Of a DNA stretch of 64,000 nucleotides, positions 23,616 to 34,806 are shown in pieces (position 1 is the first letter of the stretch; every line of letters begins with the position of its first letter). The position numbers and the translations under genes are program-made. Under the pieces are notes generated by a model. It was not told where the DNA came from, did not search any database, and saw nothing but the letters and a program-made list of their open reading frames with translations. The stretch comes from Viridothelium virens (lineage: Eukaryota; Ascomycota; Dothideomycetes; Trypetheliales; Trypetheliaceae): NCBI GenBank assembly GCA_010094025.1, contig ML991805.1, positions 248,001 to 312,000 of the forward strand, given 5' to 3'.

Positions 23616-24185
23616 CTACCTCAACCACCTCAACACCAACCAACAAAACCCAAAAAACACCAGCACCCCCGTCCAAAAGATCCACCGATCCTGCCGCGCC
23701 CGCCTCTCCACCATGCGAATCGTATCCCCGGAGATCCCCAGCGTATTCGCCACCGTATACAGCCGCTGCTGCGTCCCCTTCAGCACCTCGCGCTGCTGGC
23801 CCAAGTCGCCCAGCACCGCGCGCCCGCGTTCGAGGAACTCGTCCAGCTGCGCCCCCGTCTGCGACATGAACGACTGCTCCCGCAGCGCGTGCGCCTCGCG
23901 GCTGGCGTCGCTGGGCGAGGCGCCGAAGGGCGAGGATGAGCTTGACGGAGGAGGGAGCGCCGAGCTGGAGTATGGGTTTGAGCCGGGCGGGGGCGCGTTG
24001 TGTGGGTTTCGGTGTTGGAACAGTGGGTTCGTGCTTGTGGGGGAGGAGGAGGCGTACGGGTTTTCGGGCGTCGCGGTTTGGTGGGGGCGGCGGCCGAGGA
24101 GTTCGCTGCGGTCGGTGACGGTTTGCTGGGAGGATGGGTGAGCGTGCTGGGGAGTTGGGGGAGAGGCTGGGGAGAAAGGATGTTG
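23515..24185. other. C-to-G skew island 6
   Basis: In bases 23521-23580 I count 36 C and 1 G; in 24001-24060, 6 C and 31 G. The switch is at about 23870-23930. The C-rich half starts about 100 bp beyond the BOS1 stop codon, so it is not a coding effect. Confidence 0.85.
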
Positions 24186-24581
24186 GAGGAGATTTACCCG
24201 CTCATCCGACTCCTTTTTCAATCGGTCAAATTGTTCTCGATAGTCTGAAAGTTCGGTTCGGAAATTCTTGACTCGCTCGTAGGCTTTTTCTTGTTTTGCG
24301 GGTACGAGCTCCTGTTTGGAGAGTTTGGAGTATTCGTCAACCGTTCGCGAGAAGGATGTTAAGGAAGCGCTCAATTGACCTATCTGCCGTCAGAATGTTG
24401 CCAATTTAGCTGTGTGGGATTGGATGTATACACCTTGAAGAGCAGGAGATGATGTTGAAGACTCAGCGAAGGCATCGAGGTCTTTCCGAATGGAAGTGGA
24501 CTGCCGTAATGCAGAATTAAATAAAGCATTCTAGACATTTTGGTAAGTTTCAATTTGCAAATCCGAAGAAGGATTTACCAT
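23616..24581 (-). CDS. BOS1: Protein transport protein BOS1 (Golgi Qb-SNARE, membrin)
   Basis: Three exons give 287 residues. Exon 1 is just the start codon (24579-24581), joined to 24530-24434 and 24379-23616. The N-terminus reads MNALFNSALRQSTSIRKDLD, as in fungal Bos1, and an N-terminal helical region follows (FSRTVDEYSKLSKQELVPAK). A Pro/Ser-rich linker of about 90 residues is longer than in yeast. The SNARE helix is FMSQTGAQLDEFLERGRAVL onwards, and the C-terminus is a single membrane anchor (IFWTGVLVFFGFCWLVLRWL). The protein acts with Sed5, Bet1 and Sec22 in ER-to-Golgi vesicle fusion. The expanded low-complexity linker coincides with the switch point of skew island 6. Confidence 0.93.
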
Positions 24582-25145
24582 GATCAAAAGCCAAACTGTC
24601 CGATCTTTCGAATGGTGTTCTGGCTTGTCGTAAGGTCAAAACAATCTTCGGGGTTGAATGGCTAATTAAAGCCGAAGTAGTTCTCTAAACGTGGCAGGAT
24701 CGCCGCCTGGAAATTATTTTGACACTTCTCACCGCCTTCTAGTACGGCTAAATTTCTGGTGTTTTGATCTAGATCAATATACATGTGAATCTCAGCCGAC
24801 ACTACCTAGGTAGGTTTGGAGGGAGTTCCTATCGTAGAGGCCAGAACCTTAGTCGAATTCGGTGAAATGGCCTTCATACAGTCTCTATAGAACATTCACG
24901 GCATGACTTTCGCAGCTTTCATAGAAATTAAATTACTAACAACGAGATGATCTGCATTGAAAGGCCATGAAGGTGAAGATGGGAAAGAATCGCTATTGGA
25001 GGATTTCATAAGAAGGTGAACTGTCAAGACTGACTATATCTCTACTCCAAAGACAGAACGCTTTCTGAGATGCAGTCGAAACTAGGGGAGAGTTCCATAG
25101 AGGTAGCTCCTGTATGCAGACCTATCTCATACCGAAGAGGCGGAA
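24582..25145. other. Intergenic region with a short palindrome
   Basis: This 564-bp region holds the BOS1 promoter and a TACCTAGGTA palindrome. No gene is seen. Confidence 0.5.
24803..24812. repeat. TACCTAGGTA palindrome
   Basis: A perfect 10-bp palindrome followed by GGT; the same 13-mer occurs at 63052-63064. Confidence 0.6.
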
Positions 25146-25553
25146 TTACGAATCCGGCAGCTTATGGTTGTCAAAACACCCCGAAATTTTCCAACTCTCG
25201 TTCTCCCTCAACAGCACAATAACGTTGGTACCACAATGGTTGAGCTTCCCATCAACAGTAAAGTTGAACTTCGCCCACGTCATGGCCAGGTTCTGGTCTA
25301 TCATTACGACGGGATCGTGAATTGTCTCCTCTATGAGAACGTCCGGCGAGAAGTCTTTGATGCGCGTTTCCATCCTATCGGCCAATCCCGAGAGCGTTGA
25401 TGCAATAACTCCACCAGGCCGTTCAAAGACGCCGCCGCCATTGGGAATGATGTATTGACGCATTTTGTATGGCTCTCTGTTTTTGATGGTAGCCAAGAAG
25501 GATTCGATAACTGTGAGAATGGCGATCTTGTCTTCTTCGTACGTCGGTGTCAT
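25146..25553 (-). CDS. SnoaL-like (NTF2-fold) protein
   Basis: This is a single exon of 135 residues from the ATG at 25553. The pattern (DKIAILTVIESFLATIKNR; an Asp/His pair in ETIHDPVVMIDQNLAMTWAK; FTVDGKLNHCGTNVIVLLRE; ESWKISGCFDN) is that of the SnoaL/DUF4440 branch of NTF2-like proteins. These small cone-shaped alpha+beta folds include polyketide cyclases, dehydratases and plain binding proteins. No secretion signal is present. Substrate and role are unknown. Confidence 0.72.
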   Translation of the reverse strand: MTPTYEEDKIAILTVIESFLATIKNREPYKMRQYIIPNGGGVFERPGGVIASTLSGLADRMETRIKDFSPDVLIEETIHDPVVMIDQNLAMTWAKFNFTVDGKLNHCGTNVIVLLRENESWKISGCFDNHKLPDS

Positions 25554-26276
25554 TGTAAGTTTCCGGAAGCTTCTTGCAATGAGAAGAGGATAAGATCGTG
25601 CAAATTCCTACGTATCAGTCGATGTCGGGTTTCGTTAGGAACCGGCAAGGTAGTAGTTGGTGACTTTAGACCTTGGGATCATGAAAATACCTCTCCAGTG
25701 TGGAAGACTCTTAGTCCTCAAGTTAACCTGAGTACGAGAAACGCCAAACTTGAATACTGTTGTAGGTATGATCAAAACACATATCAAGCTAAGGACTTAT
25801 CGGAGATAATGACGGATAATTATGGATTGCTGAGAGATCTATTTCTCTCACCGGTTGATATCTCCCTGGAGGATGGAAGACCTTTGTAAGTCCATGACCT
25901 AAGCCAAAGCTATCGCGAACCCAGTTAGCATCCAAACAGTACGAAAGTTCTAGCTGCAGTAGAGCAAAATAAGCCTTTTAAAGCATGCATACGTGGGTGT
26001 TGAGAGTAGGTACCCTCTGTTTGGACGCGTGAAGCCTTCCTAGGCCTGTCGGCGCGGCGAAGTTTCCCCCGGTCACAGCTTCTAACTCATCCCTGTGAGT
26101 AGCCCTACTCCAGCGCGTTTTCGTGCAACTACTAATAATCGACCCAATTGAGACATATCCTACACTGACACCCATATTCCTGCATCCTCAGCGACTCTCA
26201 GGTGGACGAGGAACGCGCTGTGGGGGAATCCGTCGAGACCCGTATCTCATACGGCGTGTAGCGCCCAACCCTTATC
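25554..26276. other. Divergent intergenic region
   Basis: This is 723 bp between the SnoaL-like gene and END3. A 144-aa plus-strand frame (25455-25889) overlaps the SnoaL-like gene and has no protein-like pattern. Nothing else is seen. Confidence 0.5.
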
Positions 26277-27608
26277 ATGTCCGCCGGGGCAAAGAAGATT
26301 GAACAATGGGAGGTTGAGCGGTACTGGGAAATATTTAGCTCTCTATCAAACGGAGGAATACATCTCAACGGCTCCCAGGCCGCAACGGTGCTCAAAAACA
26401 GTCAGCTACGAGACGATCAATTAGAGAAGGTGTGGGATCTAGCAGATGTGGACAACGATGGCAATCTCGACTTTGAGGAATTCTGTGTAGCTATGAGGCT
26501 AATATTTGACCTCGTTAATGGGGTATGTCCATTGCAAGTTTCGTCTTGACAGGATCCTCAATCCGCTCACCCCCGACGCCCTCACTAAACTAGACCTTCC
26601 CTCTAGGAATACCGCGACGTTCCCCAAACACTTCCGGACTGGCTCGTTCCCGAATCAAAAGCTCACCTCGTGCAAGCCAATCGTGCCCTTACCGGCCGAC
26701 AAGCCGCTTTCGAGCAAATCCAAGATGATGACGATGATGACGGCTCAGGCCTCAAATCCGGTTTTGACTGGTATATGTCTCCAGGGGATAAATCTAAATA
26801 CGAAGAAATCTACAGTACCTCGCGCGACCCGCGTACGGGTGACATCACCTTCGACTCACTCGAGCCTCTATACGCCTCCCTTGATGTACCAGACACGGAT
26901 GTGCGCAGCGCATGGAACTTAGTGAACCCCGGAGCAAGGGAAGCGATAGGCAAGGATGCCGCCCTGGCATTTCTACATGTGCTCAACGGACGACATGAGG
27001 GTTTTAGGATACCGCGGAGTGTGCCACCAAGCCTGAGGGCGAGCTTTGAAAGGGAAAATATTGATTACAATGTTGATCGGGCAAATGCGATTAATGGATC
27101 GCGAAATGGGGCGGGCAGATGGACGGCTTCATCAAGAGAGGATACGACAACAGGACGGAAAGCAAGATTCGGAGACACGTACTTGTCGAGATTGGGTGTT
27201 GGCGATCGTGGTTCCAATCGACCTAAGGGTACGGACTTTGGTGGGAGAACGACAGAGGACTGGGAAGAAGTGAGGCTGAAGAAACGATTAAAGGAGCTTG
27301 AGGGACAAATAACAAAGGTTGAAGAACAACAGAAGAAACGCTCTGAAGATGGCCGTAGGGCAGAGAGAAGTAAACCCGCGTTGGTAAAGAGAGAGCTCGA
27401 ACAGCTTCTGGATTGGAAGCGGCGAGAGCTGAAAGACCTTGAGCTGGGTGAAGGAAGAGCCAAAGTCGGGAAAGGCTTGAAGGGGATCGGAGATGAGGTA
27501 CAAACTGTACGAGAGCAGGTTGAGGGACTAGAAAGCCACCTGCGAACGCGCGAAGAAGTCTTGCGAGATCTGAGGAGCCAAATTGAAGCAGAGCGGCTCA
27601 ATAGATAG
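26277..27608 (+). CDS. END3: Actin cytoskeleton-regulatory complex protein END3
   Basis: Two exons (26277-26522, 26607-27608) encode 415 residues. Residues 10-95 are an EH domain with a calcium-binding EF loop [12 protein letters not shown] at about 57-68. A second EH-like domain follows ([34 protein letters not shown]). The C-terminal 120 residues are a charged coiled coil ([20 protein letters not shown] and later heptads). End3 forms a complex with Pan1 and Sla1 at endocytic actin patches, binds NPF motifs, and is needed for endocytosis and wall morphogenesis. It converges with the flavoenzyme gene downstream. Confidence 0.95.
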
Positions 27609-28213
27609 CGTGTGTATATTAACAATCTCTACATCCTATTAGTATCAGTGCTTGTGAATGACCATGTCTAATCTTCACGCCGCTCGTGGGTTTCTTTAGC
27701 ACCTACTGTCATGATCACAATATGCCGGTGGTGGTCTTCGTCACACACTCATGAATTTGCAATCCATCTACTCTGTCACTTGCCCCTTTTCTCAAGGTTA
27801 CTCCAGCATCCAGGGTATCCGCTCTCACACGTTTGGACAAAAAAAAACTCCCCCCAAATTTGCTTGAACTTACAACGTACTCAAAACGAGCACAGCTTTA
27901 CGGTATGCGCTCGGTTGAGAAACGGGTTCCATTCCGTAAGTAGGCCAAGCTTGCCTTTCGCGCGACTTCCAATATTTGTTGGCTGAGGCCTCTTGATACA
28001 AACGTGGGTTTATTTGCGAATGAACGCCGCATTGTAGCGGTTTGTCTTTGTGGAACCTGGCGAACGCATGCGGGTGACTGTAGATTAGAAAACGGTAGCG
28101 GAATACAGTCAGAGCCTGAATGACGTACGGTAATCTCGCCCTAGGCTCTACTTCTGCGATGATGGTGATGAGGGAGAGCAGCATTACTTCGTTTGCAAAC
28201 GCTCGATTTAGTC
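27609..28213. other. Convergent 3' intergenic region
   Basis: This is 605 bp between the END3 stop and the stop of the minus-strand flavoenzyme. Small frames here are not protein-like. Nothing is recognised. Confidence 0.5.
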
Positions 28214-29595
28214 TTACAAGTTAGCTCGATCGCTTTCGAAGTCCCTCAATTCTCTTTTCGGAGCCATCTTTAAGCCAAGCGCACCAAAACCACGCAGGTT
28301 CGCATTAACATCACTCTTCCAACCCCATGCGTGGTCCTTCTCTCGTCCGTTGCCTTGCCCATTCAGTACATTTGCCATGTACTTTCCAACAATCGGTAGA
28401 AACCTGGGAACGGTAGACTTAGCATTCCATCTAGAGCGTAAATGGGAAAAACCTACTTATACCCGTGGAAACTTCCTCCAGTAGCAAGATAAAGGTTGCT
28501 TAGCTTCGCGTGTGGGTGTTTGCACAGCAACAAGTCCTCACTTGGGGTCACGGCGTCCCAACAGATGCGCCAGAATTCGGCTTGTTTACCGTTTGTGAAC
28601 TCTGGCAGAAGCTTCGAAAGCAATCTTCTCTCGGTCTCTCGCTTGATACCGTTGGGAACATCATTCTGGCTTCGATCTGCTGGTATGGAAATCCTGTGAC
28701 CCGACTTCGTGGTGACCGTATTAATGACAGTCGTCTGGGAGTTGTTGTACTTCAAGTATTTGCTGCCATCGCGTGATGACGGTGGAATGACTTCCCCTTG
28801 ACTTCCATATACAATAATGGGCATATTGGCTTTGGATAACCGCTCAAATTCCTCGTCTGAGAGCTTGTAGTACGCAGATACGGTACCCGTGGCTTTGACC
28901 TGGAGCTCCACACGGTGTCTTTCTGCAATTTCTAGTTGGTCCTCAATTGGCGAGAGCATGCTACTTGTCCAGGCACCCACAGCAAGCACGACCTTGTCGG
29001 CCGTATATCGTTGTCCATCGATCGTGCGTATACCTTCAATACGTCCATGTTCGGTATCGAGAAGGAGTTCCGTAACTTTTGCATTGACTCTTTTCACTCC
29101 ACGCCTCTCTGCTGCCTCCATAAAGCTGGCAGTCGCCTTTGCAGCGTCACACCATCCAGCTTCGGGATTCCAGTAGACATCTCCAATCCCACCAGTCTCG
29201 GTGCCTTTCAAAAAGGCCCAACGTTTGTCTAACTGCTCGAGTGAGATCTCGCCAGTCTGTGTTGAGCCCCGATTTTGGAATACATTGCGGATTCGCTTGG
29301 CCAAGTCACTACCCCTCTCATCCATCATTACCCAGCCAGTCTTGTGAAAATAGTGACCTAGTTCCATGCTCCAAAACCAGGGATGAATCGCCTCGCTTGC
29401 TAGGTTGCAATACAACGAGTCTGGATAATCTGTACGAATTATTCGGTTGATGTCAACGCTTGCGGCTGGCTTGGGTGGTGAGGAAGATCGGTCAATGATT
29501 GTTATTCGCGACGCATCATTATATCGGTGGGCAAGATGGTATGCCGTCGATATACCAAACGTACCAGCACCAACTATAAGCACAGTAGGGTCCAT
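28214..29595 (-). CDS. FAD-dependent oxidoreductase, fructosyl-amine-oxidase-like
   Basis: Two exons (29595-28463, 28403-28214) encode 440 residues. The N-terminal VLIVGAGTFGISTAYHL is a dinucleotide-binding motif with GxGxxG. SVDINRIIRTDYPDS matches the (D)xN(K/R)IxRxDY signature of fructosyl amino-acid oxidases, and the C-terminal GSFHGFLPIVGKYMANVL closes the DAO fold; its splice junction lies inside this motif. These enzymes oxidise Amadori products or N-methylated amino acids to glucosone or aldehyde, the free amine and H2O2. The last residues are RANL, similar to the KANL peroxisomal signal of catalase. Sarcosine or saccharopine oxidase activity is possible. Confidence 0.87.
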
Positions 29596-30694
29596 AGTCG
29601 CTACAGTTGTCTCTTCAGTGTAAAGTATCTTTGATAACAGGCGCCAGGATCCAAAGATTTCCAGCGACTACCTGATATAGTGCTTGATTGATCAAGCGGC
29701 GGAGGGCCAGACTGTCCCCGCTCTTGATCCATGTTCGGATGGCACTCTACGCAGACATATTCAGAAGGGGTACAACATCTCTTGCTAGGATATCCGGACC
29801 GCTGTCGAATAGCGAATGCCGAAGGCTTTCAGGGAAGGGGGCAACGGGGGATTGCACCTGTACAAGTTCGTGCCAGATCAGGCTAGCCAGAAAGCTTGCA
29901 TCAATCAGTACAAAATGTGCAATCACACCACTGCTCACTCCTCAGTTCCATGCTGGCATACCTCGTGAGACCAAACAAAGTGACTGAGAGGTGGAGAAGA
30001 GGTGTAAGCCATGATCGAAACAATCCTGCCGCGCGATCGGCATATCTTTCGGCGAAGTGTCATAAGAAATTACCGACAAGGTCACGGAAACTAAAAACGA
30101 CTTTGCGCCTGGACATTCGGTGAGCACAGCGTCACTCCAGTATGTCAGATTTCCTGGAGCTGGTCACAATGAGATCGCAATTCAAAAACATGAAGATTTT
30201 TCTCCTCTGCAAAAAGGCCCATGCGTGACAGGTCGGGATCGGAAAGGTGGGAAACACATGGGTTGAAATCTATCGAGCGCTGGTTCAAAGCATGACCTAT
30301 GACATGAATCTGGGTCCTCCAAAGCAGATCTCATATCTTCCGGCATAGATTTCAAGAGTTTTTGGAGCGTTCATGGAGAGGGTGTTCTTAATTCGGCAGG
30401 ACGATTGCGCAGCCAGAAATGGGATGAAATGGGGAGGTGATGTAGTAAACACACAACAGGGAGCAAGTATTTATCGTGCACTTGATAAAGTGACGATCTC
30501 ATGCAGATTGAAACCAGACATGTCAAAATTCAATATACAGAGGCGAAGGGTCTAGGTATGATCCCATCACGGAAAATTAACGCCTTGGACAAGCAATTGG
30601 AGAGGCTCGGACATCGAACAACAACTATGTAAATTCAACAGTATTATCACCTCAGTCCGTCTGTGTCTCTTTGGCACAACTTGTCAACACACCA
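29596..30694. other. Intergenic region of 1.1 kb
   Basis: No supported gene. Three short frames near 29690-30130 overlap on opposite strands and look random. Nothing else is seen. Confidence 0.5.
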
Positions 30695-31288
30695 TCATTC
30701 CAAATGACACTCTTTCAGGGCTGTGACCCTCTCGCAGCAATATCCGTCGGGTCCGATCCGATTTAACGTGAATGGCCCTTCCTCTGTAGTGACTTCCAAA
30801 AGCACACCTGTGTTCACCCTGAGTCCATAACGTGACTCAACGGCCTTTGCGGCATTATCTTTTCTCTCTTTCACATCTTTGATAGCTTCAATCGTGGCCG
30901 GCGCAGTTTGAACAAGCCTTTCTCCAAACGATGAGACCGTCAACTCCCTGTACCTTTCGGCTTTCTCGACTGCACGTATCAATGGCAGGCATGTCAAGAG
31001 GAACGTGTTCGCGGCTATCATATCGTCTTCCTGAAGCTGAGTTCCTTGGGAGAGTACCTGTGTTGACCATCCGGGGCCTAATTGATGGTGGGAGGCGATA
31101 AGGATTTTTCGTGGAGGGTTGCTTGGCCTGAACAGTAGCCTTTCGCCAAATTCGGCCATTCTTTCTCGTAGAAGTCGCAAGCAAATTCTGACCGAATTCA
31201 GACGACCAATCAAATTGAGTCCGCCTTGGAACATTCCGAGCAGCATATCGACACCTTTTTGTAGGAGTATGGTCTCTGAATCTCCCAT
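30695..31288 (-). CDS. Hypothetical protein
   Basis: This is a frame of 197 residues from the ATG at 31288. The frame continues 63 nt further upstream but only to a TTG, so either the ATG at 31288 is the start or an upstream exon is spliced in. The content is helical and charged (AAMGDSETILLQKGVDMLLG; KDVKERKDNAAKAVESRYG). I recognise no family, and no signal peptide is evident. It lies 240 bp downstream of the methyltransferase gene in the same orientation. Confidence 0.42.
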   Translation of the reverse strand: MGDSETILLQKGVDMLLGMFQGGLNLIGRLNSVRICLRLLRERMAEFGERLLFRPSNPPRKILIASHHQLGPGWSTQVLSQGTQLQEDDMIAANTFLLTCLPLIRAVEKAERYRELTVSSFGERLVQTAPATIEAIKDVKERKDNAAKAVESRYGLRVNTGVLLEVTTEEGPFTLNRIGPDGYCCERVTALKECHLE

Positions 31289-31528
31289 GGCAGCAATCCA
31301 CTTTCGTTGCTGAAAACTTAATTCCCAGAACCTTCTCGCCGTGTAGAACAACGAAATGTCTTAGTTTCAGAGCAGACAGAACCAGACAAACAGGAATAGA
31401 CGAGCACATCAAGTGAGCTTTTACTATTGTGTTCTATATGTTTCGGAGATAGCAGTCACTGACCGTTGTTGCGTAGACTTCTAGTTTTTGACAAACGAGT
31501 CGTCAACGTCACGCATGCTACCCCATCC

Positions 31529-33050
31529 TCAACCCCCCTTTCTTCCCCATACTCTTCGAATTCCGAACCCAAGGCGTAGTCCCTCTTGAATCTGCTTCCT
31601 TATCGGTCGCATGACTTCCTCCACATCGTCCTCGTTACGTAATCCTTCGACGCCACCTCGCACGATCGCGCCCTTCATTGAACTTTCATGCAGCCGCATC
31701 ATAAGCGGGGTAACGCTCTCCTGCAAGTCCGGATGATCCCAAGAGAAATACGTCCTCTCATCGCGACTTTGAAGGCCAGCGGAGCGGAAGAGCGAGGGAA
31801 AGCGATGGCTGAAACTACAAGCAGTGGAAAGTCAGTCTGAAACAGGCTGGAGAGTCCAGCTACGAGGAATTGAAAGCTCAGAGTGCGCGGAAGCGATGGA
31901 AAGGCGAGAAAGAGACAGCAACGCACGTCAGATCTCTCCCCGCGGCCTCACTAGCTGCCATATCAAGACGTAGAAATCGAGCATAAGCTTCGGAGGCAGG
32001 GATACTGGTCCATGTCTGGTAGCCCACGTCCTCACATACAAGCCAGCCATTTGGACCTATCCATATCAGGATATTCGTCATTGAAGGCTTGCACAGAGCG
32101 ATTTCTGAATGCCAGAGCTTACTTACGCAGGAGACTCACTAAATTCTCGATGGCGGGTGGCCAGTTTGCCGCGGTCAACGCATACATCAGTAGCCGCGTG
32201 TGCACGATGTCGTACTTGCCATGCAGTTCCGCTGGGAATGGTGTCCGGACATCGTGGACGTGGAGACGGACACCGTTGGGAAGGGTGTCCAGGGCAGGGT
32301 ATTTTTCGGCGGAGAGGTCAAAGCCGTCCATCGTGGTGATTTGGGGATATGCCGCTCTCATGTGGAGGAGCCATACTCTGTAGTCGAACGCCCAAGGTCT
32401 CATTAGCGCAAACTCGATGGGATAGCTTTGCTTTCGTAGGGTAAATTATGAAGAGGTTGAAGGAATATCACGGACCCTGTGCCGGTTCCTACATCCGCAA
32501 CTGCAGACGCGGAAGCCTGAGTTTCTTCAACTTCTGGAGGGAGAAGGGATTGGAAGATGTCATTCAGAAGGTCGATTCCCAAGTTCAGTCTAGTATTTCA
32601 CATCAGAAGATGCGTGTCATCGAGAGCTTGCTAAACACGCAGACCTTTCGGACTCTTGTTGAATACCTTCACTGCCAAGAGAATACGTCTTCTCCATTTT
32701 GTAGTTCGTTTTCTAGAGCCTCCTTCTCGTTATGTGAGAGTAACGGTCTGGCTTTGAGGGGAATAAGAACCGATTGAAAGGTAGCGGTCACAAAATGAAT
32801 CGCCTCGAACCTGTTATTCACAAGTCCTAGCAAATTAGGAAACTCATGTTGTAAATAATTTTTTCTGACATCAAGAGATAGCAACGATTAATTAGACGCA
32901 ACCAATCTAAGTGCTGAAAGATGAATGTGGAAATGATTGAATGCAAAAACCGAACAAAGTGATATACCTGATCAATCTGGCAAGAGTTGGAGACCCTGAA
33001 TATCTTGGAGATTGACCGGAAACCGGTGGTGTATGAGGGGCTGTTTCCAT
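31529..33050 (-). CDS. SAM-dependent methyltransferase, LaeA-like
   Basis: Six exons (33050-32968, 32864-32673, 32589-32476, 32398-32127, 32056-31927, 31808-31529) encode 356 residues. No long open frame exists, but phases close at all five junctions. The protein opens METAPHTPPVSGQSP. Motif I is VADVGTGTGPWAFDYR, with a splice inside it (donor GTCCGT, weak). MDGFDLSAEKYP and YDIVHTRLLMYAL are further class I methyltransferase motifs, and PNGWLVCEDVGYQTW follows. This is the layout of the fungal LaeA/UMTA-type group. LaeA itself is a nuclear regulator of secondary metabolism, but this shorter protein is more likely a small-molecule enzyme or a relative of unknown target. It diverges from the dehydrogenase at 33880. 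Confidence 0.78.
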
Positions 33051-33879
33051 CCCGAGGTATTTTCCTCCCTATGATATACTATATGGGTGTTAGCTCTCCG
33101 TTCGAGCGAAAAGCGTCTGCTTTCGACACCGGCTAACACCTCTCATCCTAATCATTCTCGTTGTTAATCATCGGCTATTCTAGCCAATTGACGCACTGAT
33201 ATCGTAGCGTCGCTGAAATATCACATGATATAAAAACATTCATATAGATAGAGTGGAGAGGAAGCTATTCTTTGCCACTGGTCCATATCCAAGTCGGACG
33301 ATTCTCCCTTAAAGGCGGAGATTATCCAATTCTTCGACTGGAAAGTTTCCCCAGGTTGACGGAGATATCCGGAACGAATAGAGTCGTAGATACGTTTCGG
33401 TGTTTGTGAGGTCGGTGTTAGTGATCGAGGTCGGGGCGCTGCGACGCTGAGAGGTAGAGCGCTAGTGGAGCGGTGGGAGTGGCGGAACTTGCTGACATGA
33501 TGACACTTGTTACGACGCGAGACACCCCAGGTGGGTGACTGACCGAAGTTAGTCCATCTCTATCTCCTAAACTCCATGGTTGTCGATCGCTCCTTTATGT
33601 ATCAAGAGGCGAAGACTTGGCAACAGGCGATGTTAATCACGGAGACGAGAGGGGACGGACACCGGAGTTATCGCCGGCCTAACCGGTGCAAGTCTCTCCA
33701 TGATGTAATGATGTGTGCTCCAATATGGAATTTATGCGCCGACGCACATTGGGTTTTTGGACATATAAAGGGTGTCTTTGTTTCCTTCTAAGGTTTTCCG
33801 TCTTGTAATCGTCCTTCAACAACTTCAATCGCCTTTCAAATCCATTGTAAAGTCAATTCAGAACAACAACATCTCCAAA
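33051..33879. other. Divergent intergenic region, methyltransferase / dehydrogenase
   Basis: This 829-bp region holds both promoters. A TATA box for the plus-strand gene is listed separately. No gene is seen. Confidence 0.5.
33764..33769 (+). promoter_or_regulatory. TATA box of the dehydrogenase gene
   Basis: TATAAA 111 bp upstream of the ATG at 33880, followed by a pyrimidine-rich stretch as is usual around fungal transcription starts. Confidence 0.6.
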
Positions 33880-34806
33880 ATGGCACCACGTGTCTTCCTC
33901 ATCACCGGTTGCTCGACTGGATTGTACGCAACAGCCTCCCATTCCCCCCCCCCTTCCCTTCCCCCCTGACGCCATCTTACTAACATGTCCACCCCCAGCG
34001 GCAACGAATACGTCAAAGAGATCCTCTCGCGCGGCGACCACGTCGTCGCCACCGCGCGCACCTCCTCGAAGCTCTCCTTCCCGGGCACCACCTCGTCCAA
34101 CTACCTCAGCGTCGATCTCGACGTCACCTCGAAAGACTCGATCAACGCCGCCTTCGACGCCGCACTGCAGAAGTTCGGTCGCATAGACGTCGTCTGCAAC
34201 AACGCCGGGTACGGGCTGGGTGGCGAGTTCGAGTCGCTGTCGGAGCGCCAGATCCGGCAGCAGATGGAAATCAACTTCTTCGGCTTGCTCGACTGCACGC
34301 GGCGCGCACTCGAGGTCATGCGCGCGCAGAAGCCGTCCGGGGGCTTGATTCAGCAGGTTACGTCGATTGGAGGCCAGGTGGGCGTGCCGCTGTTTAGTAT
34401 CTATAATGCGTCGAAGTTTGCGGTGGAAGGGTTCACGGAGGCGGTGGCCATGGAGGTGAAGCCGGAGTGGGGGATCAAGCTGCAGCTGATTGAGCCTGGT
34501 GGCTTCAGGACGGATTGGGCGGGGAGGAGTATGGATTTTGGGGAGAAGAAGTGTGAGGCATATGATCATCTAGACGCGAAGACGATGATGGGGAAGAGGC
34601 ATGGTTCGCAGGCGGGAGATCCGGCGAAGGCAGGCAAGGTATTTTATGATTTAGCGGTGATGGAGGACCCGCCATTGAGGTGTATCGTTGGAACGGATGC
34701 GTATGCCAGGATCAATAAGAAGATGGATGATTATAGGAAGAACATCGACAGGATGGAGAAGCTGTCGAATTCGACGGATGTGGATGGGTACAAGCCGCCT
34801 TCATGA
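33880..34806 (+). CDS. Short-chain dehydrogenase/reductase
   Basis: Two exons (33880-33923, 33999-34806) encode 283 residues. The cofactor motif TGCSTGFG (residues 9-16) is formed across the first junction, which confirms the short exon 1. NNAG is at 82-85 and the catalytic YNASK at 150-154, followed by the PG motif IEPGGFRTDW. This is a classical SDR of the oxidoreductase group often annotated in fungi as ketoreductase or 3-oxoacyl-ACP-reductase-like; the substrate is unknown. It shares a divergent promoter with the methyltransferase. The intron holds a run of C and belongs to skew island 7. Confidence 0.9.
33940..34700. other. C-to-G skew island 7
   Basis: In bases 34081-34140 I count 25 C and 12 G; in 34501-34560, 5 C and 29 G. 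The switch is at about 34160-34210. It lies in a plus-strand gene and includes the C-rich intron. Confidence 0.75.

Noticed and set aside
25455-25889. 144-aa plus-strand frame over the SnoaL-like gene
   Set aside because: It is antisense to a frame with clear family pattern and has no pattern itself.
31529-33050. Methyltransferase as a pseudogene
   Set aside because: Four frames seem broken at first sight, but six exons with GT-AG borders close in phase and rebuild all motifs, so an intact gene is the better reading.
33430-33475. tRNA-like stretch with GAGAGGTAGAGCGC
   Set aside because: It resembles a D-arm box A, but no T-arm box B (GGTTCGANTCC) follows at a proper distance and no cloverleaf forms.
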